A stretch of DNA of 64,000 nt from positions 124,001-188,000 of the forward strand of contig CAOLHI010002122.1 in NCBI GenBank assembly GCA_948474755.1, given 5' to 3'. Shown piece after piece: positions 20,880 through 32,622 of this stretch (its first letter is position 1; each line of letters begins with the position of its first letter). This stretch comes from Ctenosaura bakeri. Taxonomy: Eukaryota; Chordata; Lepidosauria; Squamata; Iguanidae. The position numbers and the translations under genes are program-made. The notes beneath the pieces were generated by a model, which saw only the letters and a program-made list of their open reading frames with translations, did no database searches and had not been told where the DNA came from.

Positions 20880-22845
20880 TCCACCCCGATTTACCCAAAC
20901 TTGACTATTTATTTTCTTGTGTTGTTAAAGCCATAAATTTTGTCACTACCCTGCCGCCTTGAGACTGGGTGGCAATTCCCAGCTCAAGTTGTAAATCTCT
21001 TTTCTATTATTAATCCTCCATTTTTGTACAAATACTTTTTTACCTAATCCTCACATGTGTTTATATTTTTAACCAATCCATTACCCCTTTCCATTCTCTT
21101 TCAAAGTTCTGGAGAAATTTGGTTCTGTTTTGTTTTAGAGAATATGCCAATTTTCCATTCTCAACTGTATCCAATACTTTTAGTTTCCATTCTTATAAAT
21201 TACTTTCTAATTATTGTTGTTATTGTTGTTATTATTTTTCAATGCTAAGTATAATCCTAGTGACTTTTACAAAGGGTTTTTTTCCCCTCTAGTATTACTT
21301 TGATGTCATTTGCTACAAACAGTTATTTCCCCCCCCCACACTGAAAACATTCCTGTTCTCCTACTTTCCATTCTACCTTCCCTTCTCACAGCCATTTCTA
21401 GAAATCTCTCTCTCAACCGCTTCCCTTTCCTCATTGCCTAGCCTCCGCTCTCCCTTTGAAATAAGAAACCCTCCAAAAAACCTGACTTTTCTCCTTGCAA
21501 TAACTTTCCTTTGCACTGCACCAATTTTGTATCTCCCAGAGAATTGAGCCTATTCCATCATGGCAAAATTTCCCTTTTTACTTTTTGGGATTTTAAATGA
21601 CCAACTTCTCCATCCTGAAAACATTTCTGGAAAAAAATTGTGACCAGCTCTAAAAGCAGGAGGGTGATAAATCACTCAATCCTAAAGTGCCTGGCTATAA
21701 CTCTTGCAAGTCCCTGCAAGCCCCCAGCCTTCGCTTACACACCTCCTTTCCCAAGACTGAAAAAAAATTGTACGCCTGCTTAGGCAAACACTACCTCCTT
21801 CTCCCACACACACCTCTCTCCTTGCCTGATTTCTTGCAAGATACAGAGAGCGAAAACTTAAAAATCCTGCCTTCTGTAATTTAACCTCTAACTCTCCAAC
21901 TTGGACTTTCTTTTTCTTTCTTACATTGCTCGACTTCCTCCTTAACTTCTGATACAAATCTTTATTTTTCTCCTGAGGCTTTTGTTTAACCACTGCTGCC
22001 TCAAGATTCCTCCTCCTCTGCGTCTGGTTGGTGCAGAGGCTGATTCTGGTCTCCCTGCCTGTGAGAAACCCTGAGGTTTGTCTGGTGGTGAATCCAAACC
22101 TGGGGGAAAGGGAGGCTGCAGGCAATCAAGAGGATCCCAGTATTTAAGATCAAGCCTCCTCTTTTCCTTTTCTGATCTTAATTCTTCCTCCCTTGATTTT
22201 AAGGGGTAGAGATTTACTATTCTCTACCAGCATTTAGCATAACCCTGATCTAAAGGTTTGTTTTCTCATTAGCATGCTGATTTGATTTCTGCTATAGCCA
22301 AGCTTGTTTTTCTCCAGCATCAGTCCCTATGGACTATTGGACTGAATGCTAGGGAGTCTGGCATTCGCCTCTCCCTTCTTTTTCTCTCTTGGACGTCCTA
22401 GTTTCCCATAGTGAAGCCCCCAGAGGTCACACACTCGATGCTTTATTCCACACGCTTCGTCTGTCTGGCCTCTGATCCCCTCACGGAGAGCCAAAAGCGC
22501 AAATCAAGACTGCCACTTGCTCCGCACCTTAGGTACGTCTCACTCTCTCACCTCTGAATTCACTATTCCCGGCCACCAAAGGCAGTACTTAATAGTCAAT
22601 TTTCTTACCTTTGGTCTGTATACAGAGTTTCCTGGCCAAAGCGCTTCCGGTGTGTCCTTTCTTCTCTCTCTCTCTCTCATTCACACACACTCTCTCATTC
22701 TTAATGCTTCATCCGATTCTCTGCCCCTGGGCACAACCAGTCAAAGGGCTGCGGAGAAGACAGAAGATAGGACCGTCTAAAAGAGAGACGGGGCGCGCCT
22801 CCCCCTCTTCTGTCAACACACACAGGTTGCCTCCGATGGATGAAG
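20880..22845 (-). pseudogene. Degenerate gag/leader region
   Basis: About 2 kb lie between the primer site and the pol remnants. The longest frame (21682-22125, 147 residues) is rich in K, R and Q and has a low-complexity charged stretch (RKSSNVRKKKKVQVGELE). I cannot match it to matrix, capsid or nucleocapsid, and see no CCHC knuckle. Pyrimidine-rich tracts and stops are frequent. Called gag/leader by position only. Confidence 0.35.
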
Positions 22846-22863
22846 ATCCCGGGCGGGCCCCCA
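22846..22863 (-). promoter_or_regulatory. Primer-binding site, tRNA-Pro-like
   Basis: Two bases inside the 5' LTR, the minus strand reads TGGGGGCCCGCCCGGGAT. It matches the 3' end complement of tRNA-Pro at 16 of 18 positions; both differences are T to C. This fixes the strand of the provirus. Confidence 0.75.
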
Positions 22864-22865
22864 TC

Positions 22866-23540
22866 TGTGGGAGATAGCTGTTAACACTCATGAATCAATT
22901 TAACACAGGATCGGCTAAAGCATCAAGCATTTATTTAAAAAAATACGTTTCTGCAGACACGGGTGTTCTCTAGAGAGAAGGACCCCCTCCCACAAAACAA
23001 CACACATTTTATCCCCTACGCCAGCTTCCCTCCCCTTGGGCAGGACCCAAAAGTTACAACCCTATCAGAATCGCCTAAGAAGTTACATGCTCCCTTCCCC
23101 ATATTTACAGCATATATGATCATGCACATAATCAAGCTTTAACCTTGTGCTTTCTTAACTCTCATTTGCTATTTCAAAATGCCCATCAACCAGATTCTAA
23201 CCTCCCATTTTTGCTAAACAATGCCAAATTCTTCTCTAGTTTTTCTTACCCACTTTCAGCTTTTGCTGACCTTCAGTCTGCCTAAGCAGGTGCCTTCAAA
23301 CAAAAGTACATACATCCCACTGTTGAATCCTTATCTATGTGTCTGGTTTTCTTTGCTTCAAGGTCTCCTTCAGCTGCCAGCTTCTAAAATACATTCTTAG
23401 ACTTCTTTGTATTTCAAAAGCTCACATACTACAGTATATGTGTGTAAATATATTTAAAAATGTGTTATGAGCTATAAGCTAATATGTTACCAATACTATT
23501 AATAATATTGCAGAAACTAAAATATATTTTACTTCTCACA
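22866..23540 (-). repeat. 5' LTR of the provirus
   Basis: 675 bp, the same TG...CA limits as the copy at 17176-17850 and identical to it except for one base seen by eye near 22917. Confidence 0.9.
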
Positions 23541-23545
23541 ATGAA

Positions 23546-23957
23546 CAATTCCAAAAGTCAGCTCCAAGCTGGGCAAGAGTTTAAGAGTTTTTGTGCATTG
23601 TTGATCATTTTTCATACTTCAGGACTAAAACAGTGGTGAAAAGGGTGTTACAAATAAACAATGTTGTTGTTAATGCAAAATACATTTATTTCTGTATAAA
23701 AATGCAGTTTTTTGCACAGACACCCTTTGTTAGAGGGGATGGATGTTGAGAGATTATTATTGGAACAAAAGACCTGCCAGAACTTTTATCCCTACAACAT
23801 CAGAGATTACTGTTGTAGGATGATGGATTCAAAAGAACCAAACATGGGAGCAAAAATATCAGTTTAGAATCCTCAACAGGAGGAATATTTATATAAAAAA
23901 ATGCATTCTTGAATCAAAAGAGTCTGACCCTTCTTAAACTAACCTAAAAGAGAAAAG
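23546..23957. other. No recognised feature
   Basis: Host flank of the provirus; nothing named. Confidence 0.4.
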
Positions 23958-23960
23958 AAT

Positions 23961-24542
23961 GGCCCTTTCCGCACGTGGTTATTCAGGCAGGCCAATGCGT
24001 CTTGTCACGGAGGTCTTCTGCACCTTGGAGCGGACTAGGTTTGGTTTATTTACCTTCGTTCTGCACGTAATTATGACTAAATGTGCCCCCATGTGGTGGT
24101 AAAGCACGCTATTTGAAAACCGGAAGAAATTGGTTTTCCAATTTTTCAGATTGATGCGATTTGTACTTTCACAGTGGTGCAGACACATATATTCACACCT
24201 CTGGGAATTGGTGGTCAGGGGAGGGCTCATGGGAGGGGCCAGGGGGTAGTATGGACTTTTGCACATACGCACGTATGCATGTATGCAATGATGTACTAAA
24301 CCATGCAAAAAGAAAAAAAGAAAAAGGGTCAATCACAGCCAAAAGGGTGGGGTGAGGGGAGTAGCGAGAGTGGCCATGGTGGAGGCAGTGTGGATTCATG
24401 AACTCACACTCCTCTGAATCAGAATGGAACACATGCAGTAGCTGTGCGGAAGGAAATGAGGGAAAGTCCGCCTTGTTTCGAGCCCAGAAAATCTGGTAAG
24501 AAACAGCACGAACCAATTCACCAGCCTCACGCAGAAAGGGCC
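23961..24542. mobile_element. MITE of the GGGCC-terminus family (subfamily with GGAGCGGACTAGG)
   Basis: The ends GGCCCTTTCCGCACG and GCAGAAAGGGCC are flanked by AAT at 23958-23960 and 24543-24545. It shares TTCTGCACCTTGGAGCGGACT with the element at 14454-14974. Confidence 0.8.
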
Positions 24543-24546
24543 AATG

Positions 24547-24563
24547 AGAGAGAGAGAGAGAGA
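24547..24563. repeat. (GA)n microsatellite
   Basis: A short GA run abutting the MITE at 23961-24542. Confidence 0.8.
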
Positions 24564-24986
24564 CATGTTGTGGCATGTCCACTGTCATCAAGGAGCAGAC
24601 AGGAAGAGGCATGGAGGTTTCAGTATGGACTGAGTTTTTTTCTTTTACAACAGGGGGCAGTAACTTAAGTAAGCCTGGCTGAACCAAACAATGTTATTTG
24701 CTCATAACGCTTTTGGGACAGGTGAGTAACAGAGGAAGCAAAAGCAAGCAAGAAAGGAAGACAAAACTCCTAATCCCTCTCTGTCTAAGCTATATCATCC
24801 CAAGTGAACAAGATAGCAGCAAGAACAAGTATAGAAGTTGCTGTGTCTTCCAACAAATTTTGCCAACACTGTAAGAAATTTTCTGTGTAATTCAGAACTC
24901 CTGAATTACAATTAAAAAAAACCCTTCATGATGAGGAAGCATTTTCTCAGTGAAGTGTGTCAATATGAGAATACACCCCATCTTAC
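24564..24986. other. No recognised feature
   Basis: Nothing named. Confidence 0.4.
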
Positions 24987-24989
24987 TAA

Positions 24990-25406
24990 GACCCTTTCCA
25001 CTTGACATGCCCAACCTGCTTTGGGGATGGGCGAAGGACGAGGCCAGGATGATGCTTATGCATGATGTCATTCTGGTCCCGTCCTTCTCCTGTCCCCAGG
25101 CAACACAATCACACTGCAAATCATTGATGGGTTTCCCCCATCAATTGGCAGTGATCTAGCTGCACATCCAAACTTACGTTGCTTGCAGAGATCCTAGAAG
25201 CGCAATGGCTGTGCTTTCTGCTCCAGTGCAGCCTGGGACAGTACCTGACTGTGCTGTGGCAGGAAGAGGCTTGGTTATCGCACTTCCTAGATCTCAGAGG
25301 CAGCTGGTACAGAGGGAAGCACTCCATCATGTACCCCTCCTGGGAGAGCTACTGCCATCATCATCAGTGGATGCCACTGGGACAAGGATAGGCTGTGGGA
25401 AGGGCC
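24990..25406. mobile_element. MITE of the GGGCC-terminus family
   Basis: The left end GACCCTTTCCACTTG and the right end CTGTGGGAAGGGCC are flanked by TAA and TAT. The 417-bp interior is not obviously related to the other subfamilies. An inverted pair GGGTTTCCCCCATCAATTGG lies near 25130. Confidence 0.6.
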
Positions 25407-25432
25407 TATGAATGGAAAACATATTAAAATTA

Positions 25433-25667
25433 CAGTCCTCCCTTTGGGTTTGACTAGAAGATTTGACCTTCATAAGTTAGATTATTCGTAAGGTGCCCAT
25501 TTGCCTTCCCCCGCTTTCTCCCCTTTCCATTCTCTTACCTTTTGCTTGGGCACAGAGAAGGAAGACAGCATGCATGGGCAAAAGACCAGGAAATGGGAAG
25601 AGAAGAATGGAGTATATTTCTGATTATGTCTGTACCCCAAACCCTTGCAAAAGTAGAGGGGCCACTG
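25433..25667. mobile_element. Tigger/pogo-like MITE, degraded
   Basis: The left end CAGTCCTCCCTTTGGGTTTG and the right end GAGGGGCCACTG are relatives of the termini at 12337 and 53475. TA precedes the left end; the right reads CA. Confidence 0.5.
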
Positions 25668-26665
25668 CACTATTATTATAGTCAATGTTTACATTTCTAA
25701 AATATTTGCAAAAGCGGCATGCAAGAAGGGGCCGGGTCTATACTACTGCATATCCAACAGCTGAGCCTGACCATTTAAACACTGATGTACCAATGATAAT
25801 TCATGCTGACAAACTTGCTTAAACAAGTGTTGTTTGACACTTAACATGGTGTTGCTTAAACAAGTTTACCATTTTCATGCCAATGGGGAAAAACAAATAT
25901 GAGAACCTATTTTCAGAGGACACTTAAACATTTCACAGCTCTTCTCTGTACCCAGCTAATTATTGTATGCCCATCTTGCACCTCAGCTGAAAAAAAAAAA
26001 AAGATTGTAAATCACTGCTAATTTTAAAACGTGTATCCAGATTTTCTAGTTTTAAGATTACATTTTAACCAGTATTGTTTTATTATCCCCATTTTAATTG
26101 AATAGGATTATCTTCACTGTGGCAAAAAGTAAAGCTGCTTATTAGATTTACCTCCTGGATCCGTCTATTACTTGCAGACACATTATTCTACTCAGTCAGT
26201 ACTTACTGCTCAGTGGGCAATTCTGTAGCGAAGCCTTGTTCTTAAAGAGTCACACTGAACATTCCTATCCTAAAAGTATTTATTTGGAAATGAATTTCTG
26301 TAATTTCAGTGGAATATACTCCCACATTGGCATGAGTATGCAACTTACAACCTAAGAAAAATGGCTCTGTACTGAAACTGTTAATTTATTTTATCTGATG
26401 ACCTGGAACAGTTCACAAGTATATTCTGATGTATTTTAACCATGTAGTTCCACTGACCTACTTTTGGTCTCATCAACCAGATTCAAGGGGAAGTCAAGAA
26501 CAGATTGAACCATTCCATGAATAACATGGAATTTATTATATGAAGTAATCATTGACAGATGCAGAAAATTAATTAATGCAATTAGAAACTCACAGCTTCA
26601 TTTCTTATGTTGTAGAAGCCCCCAGAAATGCAAGGAATGTTGCAGGGGCCAAAATTTTGTAAATG
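25668..26665. other. Unassigned, possibly single-copy
   Basis: An A-rich run lies near 25989-26002. No repeat or coding signal that I can support. Confidence 0.35.
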
Positions 26666-26668
26666 GTT

Positions 26669-27095
26669 GGCCCTTTTCACACTGTACCTTTTTGCGCGAG
26701 GGGGAGGGTGTCTCGCGTGAGGAACCTCCTCCGGGACGCCGCCGCTTCCCCCTTGTTCCTTCAGCAGGCGCTTCCTGCTGGCACTTCCATCGCGCTAGCA
26801 CCCCGCCCCTTCCTCCCGCAGGGCACCATGGGAGCTGTAGGCTCCGTGGGGGAAGGAAGCGCGACCCGGCTGCCTCACGACGCTCTGCACAGCAGATAAG
26901 TGCACGTGGGCGCTGCGAGCGTTGCGTGAGCACGGGTGATTTTTGGCTTCAAGCCGAAAATCAAAAAATATGCCCGGGTGCCGCATCAGCCTCGTGAGCG
27001 CTGCGCAAGTGGGGGTGCATCATGTGGTGCGATGCTCCCATTTGCGCGGCGCTCAAGGGGCGCTCGTGCGAGAAAAAATGAATGCGAAAAGGGCT
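26669..27095 (-). mobile_element. GC-rich MITE (copy C)
   Basis: The ends are GGCCCTTTTCACAC and GCGAAAAGGGCT. The interior is that of copies A and B in reverse, with GATTTTTGGCTTCAAGCCGA near 26938 and the hairpin at about 27006-27043. Flanks GTT and CTT are a poor match for a TSD. Confidence 0.75.
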
Positions 27096-27333
27096 CTTGT
27101 CTGCTCTCAGCCCTGAGGTGAAATCCAAGGTAGAGTTGCACGGCTATGAACGTTAGTGTTTATCTGGCACTTCTAGAAGCAGCCAGAATAGGTAAACAAG
27201 TCAACCACAAGGAAGCAAATCCCTTTGCTTTAGTGGCTTGGAAGTGGAGGAGAAGAGATAAAGCTGAAATAATTTTCCAGCCAGTGGTGTGTATGAACTA
27301 CTTGATCTTTAGAATGCTATGCACAACTTGAGA

Positions 27334-27491
27334 CAGTGGTGGAGCTTGGAGGTGGGGGAGGGCGGCTATGGTGCATGGGGGCGTGGCCTCAGTGCACGGG
27401 GCATGGCCAGGTCATGTGGGGGCATGGCTATGAGCCAGGATGCCCACAAAACATTGCGTGCCCCCTCCTCCCCCCTGTTCCTACACCACTA
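27334..27491. mobile_element. hAT MITE with perfect 8-bp duplication
   Basis: The element starts CAGTGGTGGAGC and ends GTTCCTACACCACTA. ACTTGAGA flanks it at 27326-27333 and 27492-27499. A related copy is at about 44935-45121. Confidence 0.85.
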
Positions 27492-27499
27492 ACTTGAGA

Positions 27500-28505
27500 A
27501 GTTCAACACACACATGAAATCCCAGGCATAGAGTCCTTTCATGTCCACAGCAGCTTATAGCTTGACTTCTGTGAACAAATCATGCACTTAAAAATCTCCC
27601 TGGCAATTTCTTTTGCATGTTAGACTGCTATAAGTTGCAGAAAAATACTACACTTTGTGTGATGTAGGATCTTGGCCTCATTTTTTTTTTTAAAAAAAAT
27701 CCCATATTATTCTTTGCAACTCAACTGAGATACTACATGTGTATAGTACAGCACTGTGAATGTGGGCTTAATTATTTGCCTTAGTGCAACCAATGTATTC
27801 TGCTGACAGTGGTGGAGGAAGCAGAGTTGCACATACAGCAAGGTTCCACATTCTGGTTATGCATTGTGCATTTCACCTTGCAATTGCACAATTGCATTCC
27901 AATGGCACACAGTTTTTGGCATGTGTTGTGCAATGTTGCCTTTCTGCACTGGGGTTTTGTACTACCAATGCAACATATCTCAGCATCCTAAAGGGGATGT
28001 TGGATTTCAGTCAATGAGAAGCACTGTTTGTTTCACCATCATCCTTTGAGACCTGAGCGTGTGTCATAAAATTCTCCTTGGTAGTGTATTAGGATTAGTG
28101 GTGGCTGTGATGCCTCCTCAATGGTGCTTGGTGAGCTATCTTTTGGAAAACCCAATTTCTTCTTATTAATCTCCTTTATGAACATGGAGCAAGCTTCCAA
28201 ATTACCCAGGATTAACAAGGATAGTGTAAACTCCCACTATGATATCATAATCAAAGATAGTTAAATCCTTGAAAGTGGATAGCAGTTCATAAAGCAAAGT
28301 CCCTTCACTGGAAGAGTCTAGCTCTATTTCATGCCAGGTTGAATCTGCTTGAAACTGAAAAGACTGGACATGTGAGTCCTGCCTTTCCCAGTCATTCTCC
28401 TTGCCTTTCTTAGAGGAAAAAAGTGCTTTGCTTTGAAGGGAGGGATAACAGACAGCAGGAAGGTGGCCATATCTGCTGACAACAGTAATTATTTAGAGTG
28501 GTTAA
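27500..28505. other. No recognised feature
   Basis: Short shadow frames at 27784-28049 show no domain. Confidence 0.4.
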
Positions 28506-28509
28506 AACA

Positions 28510-29215
28510 AAAGTGGTTTGTGGAAAATTGATATAAAATTTACATCAAATTTAAATTTAAGAATTTTTTTTTATAAAATGGTGCATAGATGATACAAGAC
28601 TCCAGAAAGATAACAAAAAATAACTAAAATTGGGAATGCAAAGTGTTGGAAATGTGATGAAAAGATGGGGTCCTTTTTTCATATGTGGTGGACTTGTAAG
28701 ATAGCATAAAAAAAATAAAAAAAATTGGAAGGGGATACATGATGAAATTCAAAGAATTTGTTATCCAAATTTTGAAATGAAACCGGAGTTTTACTTGTTA
28801 AATATGTCAGGGCAACAAAGGGAGATAAGAAACCATCAGAAGATATTACTATATTTAATAAATGCTGCAAGGTTGACATATGCACAACATAGGAAAGAAA
28901 GGAAATGTATTGATATAGAAGAATGGAAGTTAAAAGTTCTAGATATGGTAGAGATAGAAAAACCAGCATTTTCTTTGAAGAATAAACCTATCCAGAACTT
29001 TGAAAGGGAATGGAGAGGAGTTTTGGATTGGATAAAGATATAAATGTATAAGAAATGAAGAAAGAAATAATGTAATTGTTCTCTTCTCTATTAAGCGGAA
29101 ACTATGTTTGTATGTAATGGAAATAAGCAGATTCAACTGGAAAATTTAAGCTTGGAAGTGGGGAGGTTTTTTTTATTTTCAACTAAATTTTTAATAAAAA
29201 TATTTTAAGAAAACA
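28510..29215 (+). mobile_element. L1 LINE 3' end (5'-truncated)
   Basis: The ORF2 end is followed by a short 3' UTR and an AATAAAAATATTTT-type A-rich tail near 29190-29215. Confidence 0.75.
28640..29043 (+). pseudogene. L1 ORF2 C-terminal fragment
   Basis: The frame opens with CWKCDEKMGSFFHMWWTCK, the zinc-knuckle block of L1 ORF2, then has stop codons in an A-rich stretch at about 28700-28745. It resumes at 28777-29043 with INAARLTYAQHRKERKCIDI and ends FEREWRGVLDWIK. These are the last ~130 residues of ORF2, with the order and spacing expected. The stops make it dead. Confidence 0.75.
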
Positions 29216-29274
29216 AAAACAAAGTGGTTTAGAAGTATTTCAGAGCTTTCCAAAGTGGAAGAATTAGCATTTGG

Positions 29275-29276
<2 letters not shown>

Positions 29277-29315
<39 letters not shown>
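29277..29315. repeat. (CA)n microsatellite
   Basis: About 19 CA units; the LTR at 29322 begins just after it. Confidence 0.95.
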
Positions 29316-29316
<1 letters not shown>

Positions 29317-29321
29317 TGTTG

Positions 29322-30210
29322 TGTTACCCTGTATGTTGGGGGTCCCGTGAGAGGCACCCAAATTACCAAATAAAAGCACAAGTTGGGGGAAATTAAGCTC
29401 GAGCACTCTCTTAGGTAAACGAGAGGCAGGGTAACTTTAGCTAGGATCTTTTACCCAATGTGTACGGCTTCAGGTCAGAGAGCATAGCCAGACAGGTTTT
29501 AAAGTAACAAAAATAACAGTTTTATTGCAAGACAAATAACACATAAGACACCACATATGCTAGTTAACTGGGAAATAGGAATGGAGAGATTCAAGGGAGT
29601 GGGTAATACGATACCTGGTCTCGTAGTCCTGGAGAGAAAGATGGGGTTCCGGGAGGGAAAGCTCAGCATGGCTAGCTGAGAGGAGCTCCTTAGACAAACT
29701 GGCAGCAAGGCTAGATGGAAGTCCAGGGTGATCCAAACAGTCCAGGGAGGACTTGGAAAAGGGGACCTTTTATAGGGTGGATTTTACCTACAGGCTATGC
29801 TATGCTCGGTGAGAACAAAGGAATTTTGGAGCTGGACAAAGGAGTTGGAAAAGGTCAGGTTTTGCATGATGAGCTTAATACTGGATGACAATAGTATGGC
29901 CAGTATGTTGATGGCCCAACATAAAGGAATGGTTTGGCTCTTGGCCGTGCGGCTTTGTGAAGATACGCGCCGAGCAAAGCCGGTTTGCAAGAAGGTTTTT
30001 CCCTAAAGCATCGGAGAGGCTTAAGTTGCCTGCCTGAATGAGGTTTTGGAATGTACAACCATTAATGGCCACACCCAATACGTGTTTGTCTGGTGGACCT
30101 CTGCAAACACGTGGAGTAAAGTGGCAGAGAAAGGTCAAGTAAAGGCCAAATTATTTGATATCAAAAGGATATCTAGTGCTCTCACCCGACATATCGTAAG
30201 CGTGATAACA
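29322..30210 (-). mobile_element. Solo LTR, TGTTA...TAACA family (copy 1)
   Basis: On the minus strand it runs TGTTATCACG to AGGGTAACA (889 bp), with GTTG at 29318-29321 and 30211-30214, a 4-bp duplication. A minus-strand CTATAAAA promoter box lies at 29768-29775 and an AATAAA signal at 29522-29527, at the expected order. The open frames across it are antisense shadows. Confidence 0.85.
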
Positions 30211-30214
30211 GTTG

Positions 30215-30490
30215 CATATCAGACTAAAAATCCAAGCTTCGGATATATATTTATGGGATCTGAGCAGATGATGACTGATCAAGAAAGCACTCTTGATGCT
30301 GTGGTGCACCGCTCAATGAAAATGTTGACTCCAGGTTTGTCTACTGCAAAAGAAGGCAAATTCTATGTTGGTCAAAACTAGAAAAGGAGTGGAAGATGGA
30401 GCTGTTGATGTCATGCTACCCTTTTACAAATATGTGTCACCAGTGCACTTGGTTTGGTTTACCTCACCTGATAAAGGATATTGTAGAGTT
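30215..30490. other. Unclassified, repeat-like
   Basis: An open frame from inside the LTR extends to 30381 (SEQMMTDQESTLDAVVHRS), but I know no matching family. It may be an old transposon piece. Confidence 0.3.
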
Positions 30491-30700
30491 GGAGCCAGCA
30501 TGATATAGTGGTTTGAGTTTTGGACTATGACTCTGGAGACCAGGGTTCAAATCCATGCTCAGCTGCAGAAAACCACTGGGTGGCCTTGGACAAGTCACAC
30601 ACTCTAAGTTTCAAAGGGAGCAAAGACAACTCCCCCCCTGAACAAATCTGTCCCAGAAAACGACTGAAAATGACTTCAAGCCATACAGCAACACTAACAG
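30491..30700 (+). repeat. tRNA-derived SINE with RTE-like tail
   Basis: Plus-strand head AGCCAGCATGATATAGTGG, box-B-like GGTTCAAATCC, body GGTGGCCTTGGACAAGTCAC, tail ending ACTTCAAGCCATACAGCAAC. Confidence 0.8.
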
Positions 30701-31460
30701 AGTTGGAGTAGGTGCAGAAAAATGCAAATAAAATGGTTAAACATTTGAAACAATTCCTCTGAGAGGAAAGGTTGCAATGTTGGGAGAAATCTACCTTGGA
30801 AAATGAAAGGGCAAGGAAGAGGAGACATAATAAATTGATTAGAATTACGTATGGTATGGAAAAAGTGGATTTTCCCCCCACCACCCCCACCAGAACACTG
30901 TGCAGACATGGGTGAAATGTTTCATTTTTCATTTTTTGGCTGCTAGATCACTTTCAGTTATAGAAAAGGGGCCTCTCCTCTACCTGAAATAGTTTGGGTG
31001 GGGAGCAAAAACATGGCACAATTGTCCAGCAATCCCTACCAAGGTGTTTGGTGGGATTGAGGGGCAAAAATTGATGTATTCTTAGGTGTGGAGGGTCTCT
31101 TCAGGAAGCAGTGCAGAGTTCTAGCTCATGAAAGTTGCTCACCACTGTCGTACAGGAACAAATGCCTATTCAAAATTCCAACATGCATTTTGGATTTGAA
31201 AATTGCTCAGAAGTAGCAAGCAGTCACAGTATAGGATCAAAGGTGAGTGCTCACTTACCTGTCATTTTGAGCTAACTGCAGATGTACCTGCAAGATCAGG
31301 ATATATGCTAGCTGCATGAGAATTGGACATTTCTGGACACTGACCTAAGCCCATGTGTCATCTACCAGATGACCCTGTTATTTGATAGAAGAATGGTATG
31401 AGGCATGTCCTTCTTGCAGGCACTTATAAGTACATATGAATCAAGGTCTCTGTGCAGAGC
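30701..31460. other. No recognised feature
   Basis: Nothing named. Confidence 0.4.
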
Positions 31461-31462
31461 AG

Positions 31463-31538
31463 GGTGGGTAAATTGTGGCTCATGGGTTACATGTAGCCCC
31501 AGAGCCATTTTGAAGCCCTCAAGAGCCTTTGTAACCCC
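31463..31538. mobile_element. hAT-like MITE, left part, interrupted by an LTR
   Basis: GCAGGGTGGGTAAATTGTGG resembles the CAGGGGTGGGCAA terminus of the hAT-like elements at 41473 and 50596. The LTR at 31539 cuts it; the remaining part may continue after 32388. Confidence 0.4.
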
Positions 31539-32388
31539 TGTTAGCAGACCCCAGCCTGGGGACAATAACTTTAATATTTAAAATCATCTGAGCCAGAGGT
31601 GACCAGGCTGGTGCGTAGACAGCAAGGCCAACGATTGGCCAAAAGATCAAAGACCAGAAACTTCCCCTGTCACGTCTCCATAGGAAACCTCAGAAAGGAA
31701 TGTCCACATAGGTAAACGGGCCACCAGCTAAAATAATACATTGGGGGGATTGCCCAATTCCCTTGGAATGCTTGAAACAAGCTAGATATTGCAAGGCAAG
31801 GTCCAGTTACATGATTCGGCCATCATGCGACCATCAGGCAACTATCAGGCAGCTATCAGGCAGCTATCGCACAACCATTATCCTTTCCGGGAAAGGGTCT
31901 GCCTCCGAGGCATGTTTCACCCTATAACTAGACACCCTTTTGAGACCTATTTTGGAGCTCTCCCACACTAGACTAGCAGACCATCATTCTGTTAGTTGAG
32001 ACTCCCCTCAGCCCCCTCCCTGAGTTTTTCTCTGCTTATCTTTTTCCCTGGCCAAAGACTTCTGGAACAGGTGCAGTATCACCCCTTCCACCTTCCCTCT
32101 GCTTTTCCCTTATCAATTTGCATCTCTTTCCATCTCAATAGTCCTTGTGTGCTTGCGCGAGCGATTGCCTCTGTGTGTGTATGTGAAAATATCTTCTAAT
32201 AAACATCTTGATTGAACATTTGGCTGGTTTTTGTGTGGTCTGACTCCGTAACATTGAGTAAAAGATCTCGCTAGAGTTGCCCTGCCCTCCATTTTGCTAA
32301 AGCAAGTGTTCAATTAAAATTCCCCAATCTTTGTGTTTTTGGAGCTAATCAAGGTGTCCCTTAGGGACCCCCAGAAGTCAGTTTAACA
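31539..32388 (+). mobile_element. Solo LTR, TGTTA...TAACA family (copy 2)
   Basis: It runs TGTTAGCAGACC to CAGTTTAACA (850 bp) on the plus strand. The 3' half shares the wording of the copies at 57383 and 29322. AATAAA is at 32198-32203 and a CCCTATAACT promoter box near 31920. A direct repeat CAGGCAGCTATCAGGCAGCTATC-like run lies at about 31833-31868. Flanks CCCC and CCTT do not give a clean 4-bp duplication. Confidence 0.7.
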
Positions 32389-32514
32389 CCTTCCTCCATA
32401 TTTCTTCATGTTTATGCTCTGGTTAAAAAAAGGTGTTTCTTGGGTTTAAAATAGTACAGGGGGGCTAAAACAGGGCAAAATTGCCCCCGTCTCCAAAGGG
32501 ATCTGGAAAGTATT

Positions 32515-32622
32515 TGCAGAAGGAAAGAGGAAGGGAAGGTAGGAAGGAAAGATGGAAGGAAGAAAGGAAGAGAGAGAGGGAGGGAGGGAGGGACGGAGGG
32601 AGGGAGGCCGGGAGGGAGGCCA
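32515..32622. repeat. GGAA/GGGA purine-rich tract
   Basis: A degenerate (GGAAG)n/(GGGA)n run on the plus strand; its open frame is low complexity. Confidence 0.85.

Larger units (their letters stand above)
17176..23540 (-). mobile_element. Young, defective gammaretrovirus-like endogenous provirus
   Basis: The 6,365-bp provirus lies on the minus strand. Two 675-bp LTRs flank about 5 kb of internal DNA, and ATGAA is present on both sides (17171-17175 and 23541-23545). By eye the LTRs differ at one base (G at 17227, A in the other copy), so insertion is recent. The internal part keeps a primer site, a polypurine tract and recognisable pol pieces in the order RT start, connection/RNase H, integrase zinc-binding part, integrase C-terminus. 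The RT palm, most of the integrase catalytic core and nearly all of env are missing, and the remaining frames carry stops and shifts. No functional protein is encoded. Class I/gamma-like by pol wording and by the proline-type primer site. Confidence 0.9.

Noticed and set aside
24193..24687. 164-residue minus-strand open frame
   Set aside because: It crosses the end of a MITE and a GA repeat; no recognisable protein.
30046..30381. Host exon (111-residue frame)
   Set aside because: Half of the frame is antisense LTR sequence; the remainder is unclassified and too short to support a gene.
29322..32388. One provirus bounded by the LTRs at 29322 and 31539
   Set aside because: The LTRs are in opposite orientation, the left one has its own complete 4-bp duplication, and the DNA between them has a SINE but no retroviral genes.
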